From assembly GCA_022843805.1 (NCBI GenBank), contig JALHMY010000004.1, positions 106,162-170,161 on the forward strand: 64,000 nucleotides of DNA. Direction: 5' to 3'. The notes below the pieces were generated by a model. The model saw nothing but the letters and a program-made list of their open reading frames with translations. It was not told the origin of the DNA and searched no databases. Each line of letters starts with the position of its first letter. Positions within the stretch are counted from its first letter, which is position 1. Shown in pieces: positions 1 through 8,957 of this stretch. This stretch comes from Fuerstiella sp. (GTDB taxonomy: Bacteria > Planctomycetota > Planctomycetia > Planctomycetales > Planctomycetaceae). Made by a program: the position numbers and the translations under genes.

Positions 1-243
1 CAGAGCTGAGTCCTTCTCCACAATGGCAGCAAGGACCTTGACATCAAAGTTGGGGTCTGAGGCTTTCTGTACGAACTCGCTGACTGCATGAGGCAGCGCA
101 GGCAGTTCAATTGCTTTGGGCAAATTGTCTGTGTTGATAGCCGCGACTGCATTTTCACGCAGAGAGGCCCAGTCAGATTTTGTTAGGTCAGCTGTTGTCA
201 CTGCTGGAAAGGTCCGTCCGGCCAAGTATCCATCGGAAAACAA
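1..243 (-). pseudogene. HDOD-domain protein, 3' part beyond window, interrupted upstream
   Basis: Reading the minus strand from 243 down to the window edge gives 81 codons without a stop. The last part contains ELPALPHAVSEFVQKASDP followed by an IVEKDSAL-type segment. This matches the opening of an HDOD domain (the LPPLP... SDP... E-D-P-A-L pattern), found in signalling proteins related to HD phosphohydrolases. The only initiator at the 5' end of this stretch is TTG at 243, directly preceded by an in-frame TAA (244-246). The same frame stays open upstream of the TAA to about 330 and encodes plausible protein (RGFGESLTLALQ). The gene may therefore carry a nonsense mutation, or start at a weak TTG without an obvious ribosome-binding site. 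The C-terminal part lies outside the window. The family call is moderately secure; the pseudogene call is inference. Confidence 0.5.
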
Positions 244-246
244 TTA

Positions 247-684
247 CTGAAGAGCCAGTGTGAGTGATTCACCGAAACCCCGATAATCGTCCCTGACCTC
301 TGCAAATCTGAAAGAGCAATTGAGGCTTTCACCTCAATTTCCACAAGGACGATTTTTTTACTCCCCCAGTCGCCAGAGGATCACTGATTGCTTATCGCTG
401 CTTCATTAGATTTCTTGCGACATTCATGCGGTGTGTTCACTCGATCTCCGCTGTTGAGCATTGTTGTTCCACAGGCATCGGTTAGTGCTGCTGTACGGTA
501 TGCCGGATTTTTGTCGAGTGCGTCGATTATTTGCAGTTGCTGCTGAATCTGCAGATCGCAGCCGAACATGACCGAATCAGAACCTATACTGCAAAATCCC
601 GCGCAATCGCAGATGTGGCTCAGACGAATTTGCGATGTCCGGGGGGTGAAACCCTCCCCATCCTCTCATAATAGACAAAATTCC
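247..684. other. Intergenic region, no convincing gene
   Basis: Short open frames exist on both strands but none looks like a recognisable protein. The minus strand near 260-330 may be the interrupted 5' part of the HDOD gene. No tRNA or clear terminator was seen. An open frame from ATG 568 runs in phase into the small gene starting at 685 and could be its N-terminal extension. Confidence 0.3.
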
Positions 685-945
685 ATGAAAGATATGCGAC
701 GAATTTTTGCGGAATGGCCCGCCAGCATCGCTCGTCAGGGATTGCTGATCACTTCATTTGGTGAGTCGATACCGTTTTGCAGTTACATGCTTTGTGGCGA
801 TCTGATCCTTGTGGAACGAAAAACACCGGACGCATCCGGAGCTCGTCGAGTGATCATGCCTCTGGAATGTATCCACGCCATTAAGATTCTTGAAGCAGTG
901 GAAATGCCACGATTCACGTCCATGGGATTTCAGGGGCTCAGCTGA
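685..945 (+). CDS. small hypothetical protein (86 aa)
   Basis: This small protein starts MKDMRRIFAEWPASIARQG and ends in TSMGFQGLS. Composition and hydrophobic pattern are those of a folded soluble protein: two short beta-like stretches (GLLITSF, DLILVERK) and a C-terminal stretch rich in Ile, Leu and Met. No signal peptide, membrane segment or known catalytic motif is visible, and I do not recognise the family. The frame stays open upstream to an ATG at 568, which would give 125 aa. The extra 39 residues look low-complexity and non-conserved in style, so 685 is preferred, though neither start has a clear ribosome-binding site. It is followed 16 bases downstream by a long palindrome that could end its transcript. 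Confidence 0.45.
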   Translation: MKDMRRIFAEWPASIARQGLLITSFGESIPFCSYMLCGDLILVERKTPDASGARRVIMPLECIHAIKILEAVEMPRFTSMGFQGLS

Positions 946-960
946 GCCACCCGTGCAGGC

Positions 961-1017
961 AATCCCGTCGGCGGAGCGACGGGCGTACCGTACACCCGTC
1001 GCTCCGCCGACGGGATT
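961..1017. repeat. long near-perfect palindrome (hairpin)
   Basis: Arms 961-988 and 990-1017 are reverse complements with one mismatch and a single-base centre. The arm core is CCCGTCGGCGGAGCGACGGG. It lies just after the small gene ending at 945 and is followed by a short T-run (TTTTG). It could act as a transcription terminator or be a mobile palindromic element of the kind seen again at 2911-3050 and 52140-52189. Confidence 0.7.
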
Positions 1018-1340
1018 TTGCCTCGGTTGAGCTTCCGTCAGCGCAAAACACGAACCCCTCGGCCCCCTGGGCGACTGAGCCGCTGCCTTCAATCGGTCCC
1101 CGCGGCTGACAAATTCTTCGCACTCTTGTCGCGATTGTCTTAGTTGCCGCGGCGTTCATGAAGTTGCACGAGTTGCCTGATATTGGCTCTGGATCTATCA
1201 GTCCTCGCGCTCACCCTTCTCCTTAGACCGAGAAGGCGATCGTGCATCAACAGGAAGTTGTGTATTATGTCAGGCATTATTTCACATGTGACCACACATG
1301 TGCCCAGCAAAGCGAGGCCAAACCAGGATTTGGGGAAACC
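1018..1340. other. Intergenic region without recognised gene
   Basis: This is the leader region before the gene at 1341. The frame from ATG 1242 is in phase with that gene, but the upstream 33 residues look non-coding, and GGGGAAACC just before 1341 favours the later start. Confidence 0.3.
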
Positions 1341-2411
1341 ATGAAGACACTTGTCGTGTTACTCGCTGTGCTCCAGTGGGCGCTTCTTCACCGTCCGCAG
1401 GTGTATGGTGATGAAGGATCACCAGCGAATTCGCGACCGCTCACGTCTCCACAGATTGTGGCTATTCCGGCGGGAGAAGATGACCCTGCCGTTCGCAGTC
1501 TGTTTGAATCACAGTACCCGGAGGCGTACAAGGCGCTAACGGGAGCAGTCGCTCGAATAAGAGGTCGGATATCGATTTAAGATCAGTTCCAGCAGGGTGC
1601 CGCCGGGTCGGGCAGCCAGGTCCAATTGTTTTCGAGATTTGACGACCACGCGATCTTTCGGGCTGCAGAGTCGACCGATGGTGCCGCCTTTTCTGGCCAG
1701 GGAGCACTTCTGGAATCGACTGCCGCAGTTCGAGTTGAGTACGCCGATTCACCTTTGGCTCTCGTGGCCTTTGTGGGTTCGGAGTCGAATCTGAAACTAA
1801 AGCTCCTGTACAGCGATCGAATACGGAGCTTCGTGGACGCGACATACGCATGTTGCGGGGAGGAGGGTATTCTCGATGCCATCGACCGTGGAACACTGAA
1901 GTATCAGGCGGGCTACCTCCATCCGGACAATCCCGATTGGGTGGTTGTCCGCTTTCGCTCAACGTTCGATGGGCATGTTTCGGGCACTATGGGGCAAGGG
2001 ACCACCGCTGTGATTTTTGACACCGCCAACGGGTGGGTTATCAGTCAGTGTGAAGACTTCAGGGAGGCTCCCACGAAATTCGCCATAAGGTCGCAGGTTG
2101 AGACCATCGCATCTGGCGACCTCGGTCATGTCCCGGCACACGTCGTAGTCGAGCATTTCTATGATCTCAGCCCGGATAGTCAGCCAGGCAATCTGACCAA
2201 CGTGAAACTGTTTCGTCGCACGAACGCTTTGGTATCAGATGTTGAACGGATTGACCAATTCTCCGATGCTGAGTTCTCCCTTGTCGCACTTGGAATCAAA
2301 GACTTCAATCCGAATCGAGGGATGTTTGTCATTCTGGCTGGAAATGTCGTATTGCTGCTCGCCGTGGTAACCTATTTCATTATGCGTCGTCGTTTCCGTT
2401 CTGCGGTGTAA
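1341..2411 (+). pseudogene. exported/membrane protein of unknown function with in-frame stop
   Basis: The reading frame begins at ATG 1341 after GGGGAAACC and encodes a signal peptide (MKTLVVLLAVLQWALLHRP). It runs to an in-frame TAA at 1578-1580, then continues in the same frame without a break to 2411. Codons directly after the stop read DQFQQGAAGSGSQVQLFSRF, a normal protein-like continuation. The whole would be about 356 residues. Near the C-terminus is a membrane helix (FVILAGNVVLLLAVVTYFI) followed by RRRFR, so the product would be anchored with its bulk outside the cytoplasm. No family is recognised. The interruption may be a real nonsense mutation, a sequencing error or a read-through stop. 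Alternatively a separate ORF may start at ATG 1626 (261 aa), but that lacks a leader. Confidence 0.55.
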
Positions 2412-3207
2412 TGTGCCGCCGTGGAGGTCTATGGTCTTTCTGCGACGGAGCCGTGGTTGTGAGTAACTCAGACGACAGCGTGGCACCATCTGGTGCCAGC
2501 ACAACGTTGATTGGCGCAAGCAGGGAGGGCAGCCCCCCGGACTTCCCGACAACGGCCCCCGACATTAATACGTTGTCGTCATCGTCGCTGAGTATCACGC
2601 CGCGACCAGGCACAAACTGGCGTCGCCAACGAATAGGGTGGGCGAGGCTCCTGCAGAGCCGATCACTCGCATCGTTTTGCTCCTGGGCAATAATCCGCTT
2701 TCCCGCAAAACGAAGGGGCGTTCGATAGTGACGTGCGTCCACGGCTCGGCAGTACGCTCATCAACCGATGATGGGTACAGTGAACAAAGTAGCCGTCACT
2801 CTCCGAGTGACGAAATGCGATTCCCTGTTATCTTCGGCGTCAACTTTTCGTTCAAACCATCTTACTGGTGCTGGATCAGCTGAATTCCTGGCTGGTCAGA
2901 CCGACCAGCACACGTAGGCGAGTCTCTCCGAGACTCGCGAATGCAGCGGCCGGACTCGCCATCAGGCGGCGAAGTTTGCAGGTCAAACGTCTGTTCCGGC
3001 GTCTCTGAGAGACGCCGGAACAGCGAGTCTCGGAGAGACTCGCCTACGTGTTTGCGGATGAAGTGCCAGTATTGGGATAGGGGCGTGCGCGTGATCTATT
3101 GGCGGAAGGTCGGCCAGCGAACAGTCAATACAGCCGCCGTGGACGCACTCCGAGCCGTACAAACAGCTAAGGCGCTGCAATTTAGGGCGGGGCTTCGTGG
3201 TAGTGAC
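2412..3207. other. Intergenic region with nested palindromes
   Basis: About 800 bases without a supported gene. The minus-strand frame around 2400-2740 has some protein-like sequence (GVILSDDDDNVLMSGAVVGK) but matches nothing I know and could be a decayed gene. The right half contains three palindromes, described separately. Confidence 0.35.
2911..3050. repeat. nested palindrome cluster
   Basis: Arms 2911-2938 and 3023-3050 are perfect 28-base reverse complements. Each arm is itself a hairpin (GCGAGTCT ... AGACTCGC). Directly before the right arm, 2993-3021 is another perfect palindrome with an odd centre base (GTTCCGGCGTCTC ... GAGACGCCGGAAC). The arrangement sits between convergent-facing sequence and the 3' end of the gene at 3208. 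It looks like stacked palindromic elements rather than a single terminator, since no T-run follows. Confidence 0.75.
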
Positions 3208-6200
3208 CTAGTCGTTGTCGGTGCCGTGCTTTCCGGCGGCATCCGATTTTAAGGTCGTCAGGTATTCGATCAGGTCTCGAATTTCTGATCGGGTCAGGTT
3301 TTTAGCGATGTCAGCCGGCATTCCGGATTGTCCACTGCTTCGCTCATCAATCTCTGACTTTGAAATCAGAACCGTGGCACCTTCGGGCGTCATTAATTGC
3401 ACCACAGAATCATCTTCACGTCGAAGAATCCCTGACTGAATTCTGCCGTCTGTGGTCACGATGATGACAGTTTCAAAGCCTTTCGCAATCTTTGCACCCG
3501 GGTCCACGATGGACTCCAGCAGATACAGTCTTTCTTTGTCTCGGGCGATGGCCGAAAGATCCGGCCCAACTTCGCCACCACTGCCGCCAACCTTGTGGCA
3601 GCGGCGACAGGAGGCTGCACTACGGCCAAAGAAGATTTCCCGCCCGCGTTCTGCGCTGCCTCCGCTAAGACATTCTGACCATAGTGCCGTAGTCGTACCG
3701 ACTTCCTGTTGTCGCAGTCGAAATCGACTGACTGCGGATTTCAGATCAGATGTACCCAAAGAAGTTGCAGCCTCAATCAGATCCAGTGCAACTTCCGGAG
3801 GCAGCTTTCCATCGAGCAACTGCTCGCCCGCGTCAACCAGGAGCTTCTCTGCAGGTTCGCCTTTCATCGTTCCCAGGAGTTTTAGTGCGGCCTGCCGGGC
3901 TGTCACTGTGCCGGAATTCAGCATCTTCTCCAGTGCCTCGATCGCTGCATCCGGGTTCGTTTGAACCAGCATTTCTGTTGCCACAATTCGAATGGCTTCG
4001 GACGAATCGTTCCGTCCGCGACTGACCAGATCGGTGAGATTTTCGGAGAGTGTGGTCAGTGCGCGAAATGCGGAGACGCGCAGGGCGTCCGGCTGCGACT
4101 GGTCCGCCAGAAGTCGCTCCAGAGATGGTACCACATCTTTAATACCCAAAGCAGCCGCCATCTCTACGGCCTGTTCTCTGAGCTTTTCAGATCCCGCCAT
4201 CAATCCAGGTAAGACGTCCTGCACTTCTTCACCAAGCCCCTCCACCTCACGTTTTGAAAGCGGTCTCCAGCGGCCCGTTACCGTGTCGAGTTGCTGAGGA
4301 TTATTCCAGGTTTTCAGCATGACTGCCGTGACAAGTCTGAGTTCATCGCTCGTATTCGGCTCCGCGGCAAAACGGGCAACCGCCCGGATGTGTTCCACTC
4401 GACCAAGTCGATAACAGGCGTTGAGTACCCTGCGAGCCACGGGTTCGCTGAGTCCCGGTGTATCGGCCAGTGCAGCAAGTTCCTCCTGTGCCGACTCGAT
4501 CGGTTCGTCGTTAACCGCACGGGCTGCCTCTGCCATGACACCGGGATCGGCATCCTTCAGAAAAGTGGCCACTGCCGGGTCGCCGAGACGTCTCAGCGCC
4601 AGTACAAGACCGAGGCGACCTGCAGCTCCAGGATGCCCTGATGCCGCGGCCAAAAGCCCGGGTGAGCGCTTTCCAATTCGATACAGTCCCATTGATGCCT
4701 GATGGCGCAATACCGGGTCCGTATTATTGGTGCGGTCGAGCAGTGCCAGCAGCCTGTCTGTGTCAGCCGCACGTCCCACCGAGCCCATCGCGACGGCAGC
4801 GAATCCGGCAGCCGATAAGTCTTGTGACTGCAGGATGGTTGCCAGTCGATCTCGCAGTACATCTCTTTGATTCTCGCTGATCAGTTCCAGCAGCCCATGT
4901 CGTGTAATCAGGTCATCAATGACTTTTAACGTCTGAATCAGCGTGTCCTCGGAAGTCGCTGCGGTCATTTCTGTCAGCGATGCAACGATCTCGCGCGCTT
5001 CTGCAGATGATTGCAGTCCCGTTTGCCAGAGTCCCCATAACGCATGCCTCCGGGCAACCGGATTGGCGGCATCCGCTGCAACCTGCAGCAAATCCATCGT
5101 GGCTTTTCTTTTGACAAGCTCAAACTGAGCCTGCTGTCGGATCCGACGATCCGCGTGGGACAGAAAACTGAGCAGTTCCGCATGACCAGTCTCCGTCATT
5201 CCAGCCGAAAGCAGTGCGGCGACATTCGAACCTGACGTGGCACCGATCTGCTGTTCATGAGCAAATCGATAAATCCGACCGCGTCCCTCACCAACCCATC
5301 CGTTGACCCAGTCACTCACATAGAGGCTTCCATCCGGAGCAAAATCGACATCCGTGGCAAGAATTGACCAGATGAATTCGTGCGAGTCCGTCAGTTCGAA
5401 AAACGCGCCTTTTGGTGTTACAGCAAAACTGCGGATACCACTGTTGCCCGGCGTTCCTCGAAAGTCGGCCATAAAGAAATGATCTTTGTATCGATCAGGC
5501 AGCCCGGTACCTGGATACCAGGTAAGTCCGGAAGGACCATCACCCAGGTTCGCCACCGGAGGGATGATGCTTGCTGGCTGCAGTTCCTTCGTTTGTTCGT
5601 CGGCCTGCCATGGATACCACATCCGCTCCCGGTTCCATGGACCCCGATCGTTCAGATACTGAAAATGCATGCGCCAGCCAGTGTCGCCATCCTGAACAAC
5701 ATAAACCCAGCGAGCCTGATCGCCACTGTCGGAATTGTTGTCACCGGTGAATAGTCGTCCATGATCGTCGAAAGCCAGTTCCTGAGGATTTCGCAGTCCC
5801 CATGCAAAGACCTCCAGATGACTTCCGTCCGGATCACATCGAAAGACAGCTCCTGTATCCGGCCGCTTCAGGCGATTACCCTCGGTCGTAACCACGTTAT
5901 ATCCGCGATCGCCAAGACTGAAATACAATCTTCCTTCTGGTCCCACAGTCAGGCCGTGTAAGTCATGACCTCGAAATGCCACTCGAACGCCATAGCCGTG
6001 GTGCAGAATTTCCTTCCTGTCGGCGATGCCGTCATGGTTGCTGTCTTCCAGCAGCCAGAGATTCGGAATGCATGCATAGTAGACCCGGCCATTCAGTTCG
6101 ATGACACCCGCACCAGTTCCATCGAGAGGATCGTTGAATCCATCGGCAAAAACGGAATCCGTTTCGAAACGGCCATCGCCGTCGGTGTCTCTTAGCAGGC

Positions 6201-6741
6201 GAACTCGGTCCTGCTCGACTGCCCATTTGCTCACATCGTTGCCCATATACCTGCGAAACATGGCCATCCGCTCTTCAACAGATTCCAGCTGCAGGTCATC
6301 CATCAGCCAGTTCATATGGCTGCGGTTGTCTTCAACCCCAACTTCCTGCCGAAAGGTCTCGCAGACATAAATTCTTCCGTCGGGAGTTACCGAGAATGCA
6401 ACAGGATTCGCCAGCGAAGGTTCGGCAGCAACGAGGCGACCATTCATTCCTTCAGGCAGTCGAAATCCGTTCAGGGCGATTTCCGCGTCACGCGATGCCT
6501 CAGCGATTTTCGGATGATATTCGCTGTGGGAGGCAGACTGCGTCCCGGCTGGTGGTGTCTGCGAGACGGCCTCCTGAGCAATGCTGAGGTGACCTGAAGC
6601 GGCTGTCGAGATGAAAATCACCAGACTGATTTGACCGGTCGTACGGATAAGACGCCGGATTCCGACTGAGAAACGAAAAGCGTTGTTCGACAGGACAGAG
6701 CCCGAATGGCGCACTCCCTGCACACCACGAAATGTCGCCAT
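3208..6741 (-). CDS. PVC-type membrane-bound dehydrogenase with HEAT repeats and C-terminal cytochrome c domain
   Basis: This 1177-residue exported protein probably moves electrons in the periplasm; its substrate is unknown. After a long basic N-region, a hydrophobic segment lies at about 37-58. Residues about 85-490 form a beta-propeller of the planctomycete membrane-bound dehydrogenase family (FRLPEGMNGRLVAAEP, then VTPDGRIYVCETFRQ). About 500-1010 is a run of HEAT-like helical repeats. The C-terminal 140 residues hold one haem site, C1045-X2-C1048-H1049, in the PVC haem-binding domain (VGPDLSAIA, SIVDPGAKIA, DLIEYLTTLK). The start at 6741 is supported by AAGAGG eight bases upstream. It is transcribed alone, divergent from the NTPase at 7136. 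Domain order matches the C-terminal half of the larger protein at 29203. Confidence 0.88.
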   Translation of the reverse strand: MATFRGVQGVRHSGSVLSNNAFRFSVGIRRLIRTTGQISLVIFISTAASGHLSIAQEAVSQTPPAGTQSASHSEYHPKIAEASRDAEIALNGFRLPEGMNGRLVAAEPSLANPVAFSVTPDGRIYVCETFRQEVGVEDNRSHMNWLMDDLQLESVEERMAMFRRYMGNDVSKWAVEQDRVRLLRDTDGDGRFETDSVFADGFNDPLDGTGAGVIELNGRVYYACIPNLWLLEDSNHDGIADRKEILHHGYGVRVAFRGHDLHGLTVGPEGRLYFSLGDRGYNVVTTEGNRLKRPDTGAVFRCDPDGSHLEVFAWGLRNPQELAFDDHGRLFTGDNNSDSGDQARWVYVVQDGDTGWRMHFQYLNDRGPWNRERMWYPWQADEQTKELQPASIIPPVANLGDGPSGLTWYPGTGLPDRYKDHFFMADFRGTPGNSGIRSFAVTPKGAFFELTDSHEFIWSILATDVDFAPDGSLYVSDWVNGWVGEGRGRIYRFAHEQQIGATSGSNVAALLSAGMTETGHAELLSFLSHADRRIRQQAQFELVKRKATMDLLQVAADAANPVARRHALWGLWQTGLQSSAEAREIVASLTEMTAATSEDTLIQTLKVIDDLITRHGLLELISENQRDVLRDRLATILQSQDLSAAGFAAVAMGSVGRAADTDRLLALLDRTNNTDPVLRHQASMGLYRIGKRSPGLLAAASGHPGAAGRLGLVLALRRLGDPAVATFLKDADPGVMAEAARAVNDEPIESAQEELAALADTPGLSEPVARRVLNACYRLGRVEHIRAVARFAAEPNTSDELRLVTAVMLKTWNNPQQLDTVTGRWRPLSKREVEGLGEEVQDVLPGLMAGSEKLREQAVEMAAALGIKDVVPSLERLLADQSQPDALRVSAFRALTTLSENLTDLVSRGRNDSSEAIRIVATEMLVQTNPDAAIEALEKMLNSGTVTARQAALKLLGTMKGEPAEKLLVDAGEQLLDGKLPPEVALDLIEAATSLGTSDLKSAVSRFRLRQQEVGTTTALWSECLSGGSAERGREIFFGRSAASCRRCHKVGGSGGEVGPDLSAIARDKERLYLLESIVDPGAKIAKGFETVIIVTTDGRIQSGILRREDDSVVQLMTPEGATVLISKSEIDERSSGQSGMPADIAKNLTRSEIRDLIEYLTTLKSDAAGKHGTDND

Positions 6742-7135
6742 AATATTGCCTCTTTGTACAGCGCTCAGAAGAATTGAAACTGAACAAAATCACAGGAGTT
6801 GCCGGGCTAACTCACGTCTCTTCGGTTAGGAAAATGCGATTGCAGAGCTATCCGACTCTGTCGGTCGCTTTTTTTCTTCCAAATTCTGACAATGGCAATG
6901 AGCTGTGAAAACCCTCCGAAACGTTTTCTGACACTGAATATGCGGGTTCCAAAGCCAGCAAACCGTGCAAACCTTCATGAAAGGGAATTCTGTTCCATCG
7001 TGGCGTAAAATATTTGTGAAACTAATGTTCAAGCACCGGCTGTTACCGGAAGATGCGGCAGTATACTTGCAGAAAAATCCGACGAAATCTGAAACCGAAC
7101 CACAGAGTGAATGACCTGCAGAAGTCCCCTGACTC
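6742..7135. other. Divergent intergenic region
   Basis: This 394-base spacer separates two genes pointing away from each other and should hold both promoters. No operator, RNA or repeat was recognised. Confidence 0.4.
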
Positions 7136-8641
7136 ATGAAGATCCAGCAGTTCCTCGAACATTACGGCGTCCGCATCAATCCATTTAGCCAGGAGGATGC
7201 TCAGTCCGACCATATTTTCCAGCAGCACTGCGCGGAGACGATTTACCATCCGGCATGGGACAAGGTGCTGGGTGACTGCAGTAATCCCAGCACCTCCATC
7301 GTGTTTGGAGAAAAAGGTTCCGGCAAAACGGCGATTCGGCTGCAGCTGATCAACTGCCTCAGGGAGCACAACAAGAACGCTCCTCAGGATCGTGCTTTTA
7401 TCATCAGCTACGATGACCTCAACCCGTTTCTGGACACATTTCGGGATCGACTTCGCGGTCGAAAGCGGCATGCCGATCATGCTCTGCAGGAATGGCGGCT
7501 TTGGGACCACATGGACGCTCTGCTGACACTGAGTACTCGCCGATTGTGTAATGTGATCGCTGATCAGAACTCAAAGGATCCTGACATCGATCTGCAGCAG
7601 ATTAAGGAAATGCCTCGGCTGCGAAAGCGTGACCTTCTGATGCTGGCTGCGTTTTATGATCAGTCATCAGATCAGTCGCACTGGAGACGCTGGAATCGGA
7701 TTCGCCAGCGAATTGGCTTTATGAATCTGTCGGCCCACTGGCGACTGGCCGTGGGAGTGCTGACAACGATCATCGCCATCCTTTTTGCATTTCGCAATAT
7801 CAGCACGGAAGGGATCTCCGCGCTAGCTGTTCTTAGTTCACCGTGGCTGTATGCCGTACTTATCGCTGGCTGGGCACCGTGGGCCAAACGTTTTCTCGAA
7901 ATGTGGTGGCGTGCCCGGCAGATTGCCAGGCAGGTGCGAATTCTGGAACATGGTACGAACGCCCTCCGACAGATCCTTTCCTCGTTCCCTGCCCAGGAAC
8001 TGGACGGGCAGCCCATGCCTTCGCGGGATCGCAGCGACGACCGCTATGAGTTGCTTGCAAAGCTTCAGAGGCTTCTGAAACCACTCGGCTTCACCAGCAT
8101 CGTGGTTCTTGTTGACAGAGTGGATGAACCTCATCTGATCAACGGGTCTGCTCAGCGAATGCGAGATTTCCTGTGGTCCATGTTTGACAACAAATTTCTG
8201 AAGCATCCCGGAATCGGCTTCAAGATGCTGTTGCCGAAGGACGTCGTGTATTTTCTGAATCGCGAAGAGAGGGAGTTTTACGAGCGATCAAGACTGGACA
8301 AGCAGAATCTGATCAAATCGCTCGAATGGACGGGCGAATCGCTGTTCGATATGGCGACCAATCGCATTCGAGCGTGTCTGGTGCCGGACGCTGATCCGCA
8401 GATTACGATTCGCTCGTTCTTCTCCGATGATGTGACCAGCGAGGATCTGGTGAGCCGATTTGCCCGACTGCGAGTGCCGCGACACCTCTTTCGCTTTCTC
8501 TATCGCCTTCTGACTGAACATTGTAATCGGGCAACGGAGGATAATCCGTCGTGGACGATCAGCCGTTCAGTTCTGGACACGACGCTGGAAACTTACGCTC
8601 GTGAACTCGAAGCGATGGACCGCGGCCTTGGGACAGGCTAG
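7136..8641 (+). CDS. KAP-like P-loop NTPase with inserted membrane segments
   Basis: This 501-residue protein has a Walker A motif at residues 58-65 (GEKGSGKT) close to the N-terminus. Two hydrophobic helices follow at about 202-220 (VGVLTTIIAILFAF) and 228-247 (LAVLSSPWLYAVLIAGW). The Walker B segment comes only after them, VVLVDRVDEPH with D327, D330 and E331. Placing membrane helices between Walker A and Walker B is the hallmark of KAP NTPases, the family of eukaryotic Kidins220 and of PifA, a phage-exclusion protein. The catalytic domain would sit in the cytoplasm, anchored to the inner membrane. It stands alone, with no neighbour in the same direction within 300 bases. No target domain is recognised in the C-terminal 170 residues. 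The family assignment is from motif order only, so moderate confidence. Confidence 0.6.
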   Translation: MKIQQFLEHYGVRINPFSQEDAQSDHIFQQHCAETIYHPAWDKVLGDCSNPSTSIVFGEKGSGKTAIRLQLINCLREHNKNAPQDRAFIISYDDLNPFLDTFRDRLRGRKRHADHALQEWRLWDHMDALLTLSTRRLCNVIADQNSKDPDIDLQQIKEMPRLRKRDLLMLAAFYDQSSDQSHWRRWNRIRQRIGFMNLSAHWRLAVGVLTTIIAILFAFRNISTEGISALAVLSSPWLYAVLIAGWAPWAKRFLEMWWRARQIARQVRILEHGTNALRQILSSFPAQELDGQPMPSRDRSDDRYELLAKLQRLLKPLGFTSIVVLVDRVDEPHLINGSAQRMRDFLWSMFDNKFLKHPGIGFKMLLPKDVVYFLNREEREFYERSRLDKQNLIKSLEWTGESLFDMATNRIRACLVPDADPQITIRSFFSDDVTSEDLVSRFARLRVPRHLFRFLYRLLTEHCNRATEDNPSWTISRSVLDTTLETYARELEAMDRGLGTG

Positions 8642-8957
8642 CCCTGGAACCGGCTAAGCGCTTGCGGCATCCCGTCTGATCAGATTAAGATGTTGTCTGT
8701 GCATGGCGATGATTCATAAATCCTTTTCTGAGGCATCTGACCGGAAAATCAGAGGTCGTCGCTTTCATTTTTTAGCTCCTCAGATTCGTTCTAACCCTCC
8801 GACCCTTTAAAACCCTCCTCGCCTGTTATCTTCCCCGATGTACATCGCCTGCGTCTTCCAGACCCGATTCATCTGAATTCCGTCTGGCGGCACAAGCCGG
8901 TGAATTCTGCCTTAAGCCTCAGCCTCGTTCCAGTTCTGCAGATGAGGTGCGTAAACG
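8642..8957. other. Intergenic region before the PPC/DUF1553/DUF1501 cluster
   Basis: A 316-base spacer that should hold the promoter for the following three-gene cluster. No repeat, RNA or clear terminator was recognised. Confidence 0.35.

Noticed and set aside
381..569. 62-aa minus-strand frame
   Set aside because: No recognisable motif or ribosome-binding site.
2380..2742. 120-aa minus-strand open frame
   Set aside because: Some protein-like stretches (GVILSDDDDNVLMSG) but no family, no ribosome-binding site and an overlap with the 3' end of the plus-strand gene; noted as possible remnant only.
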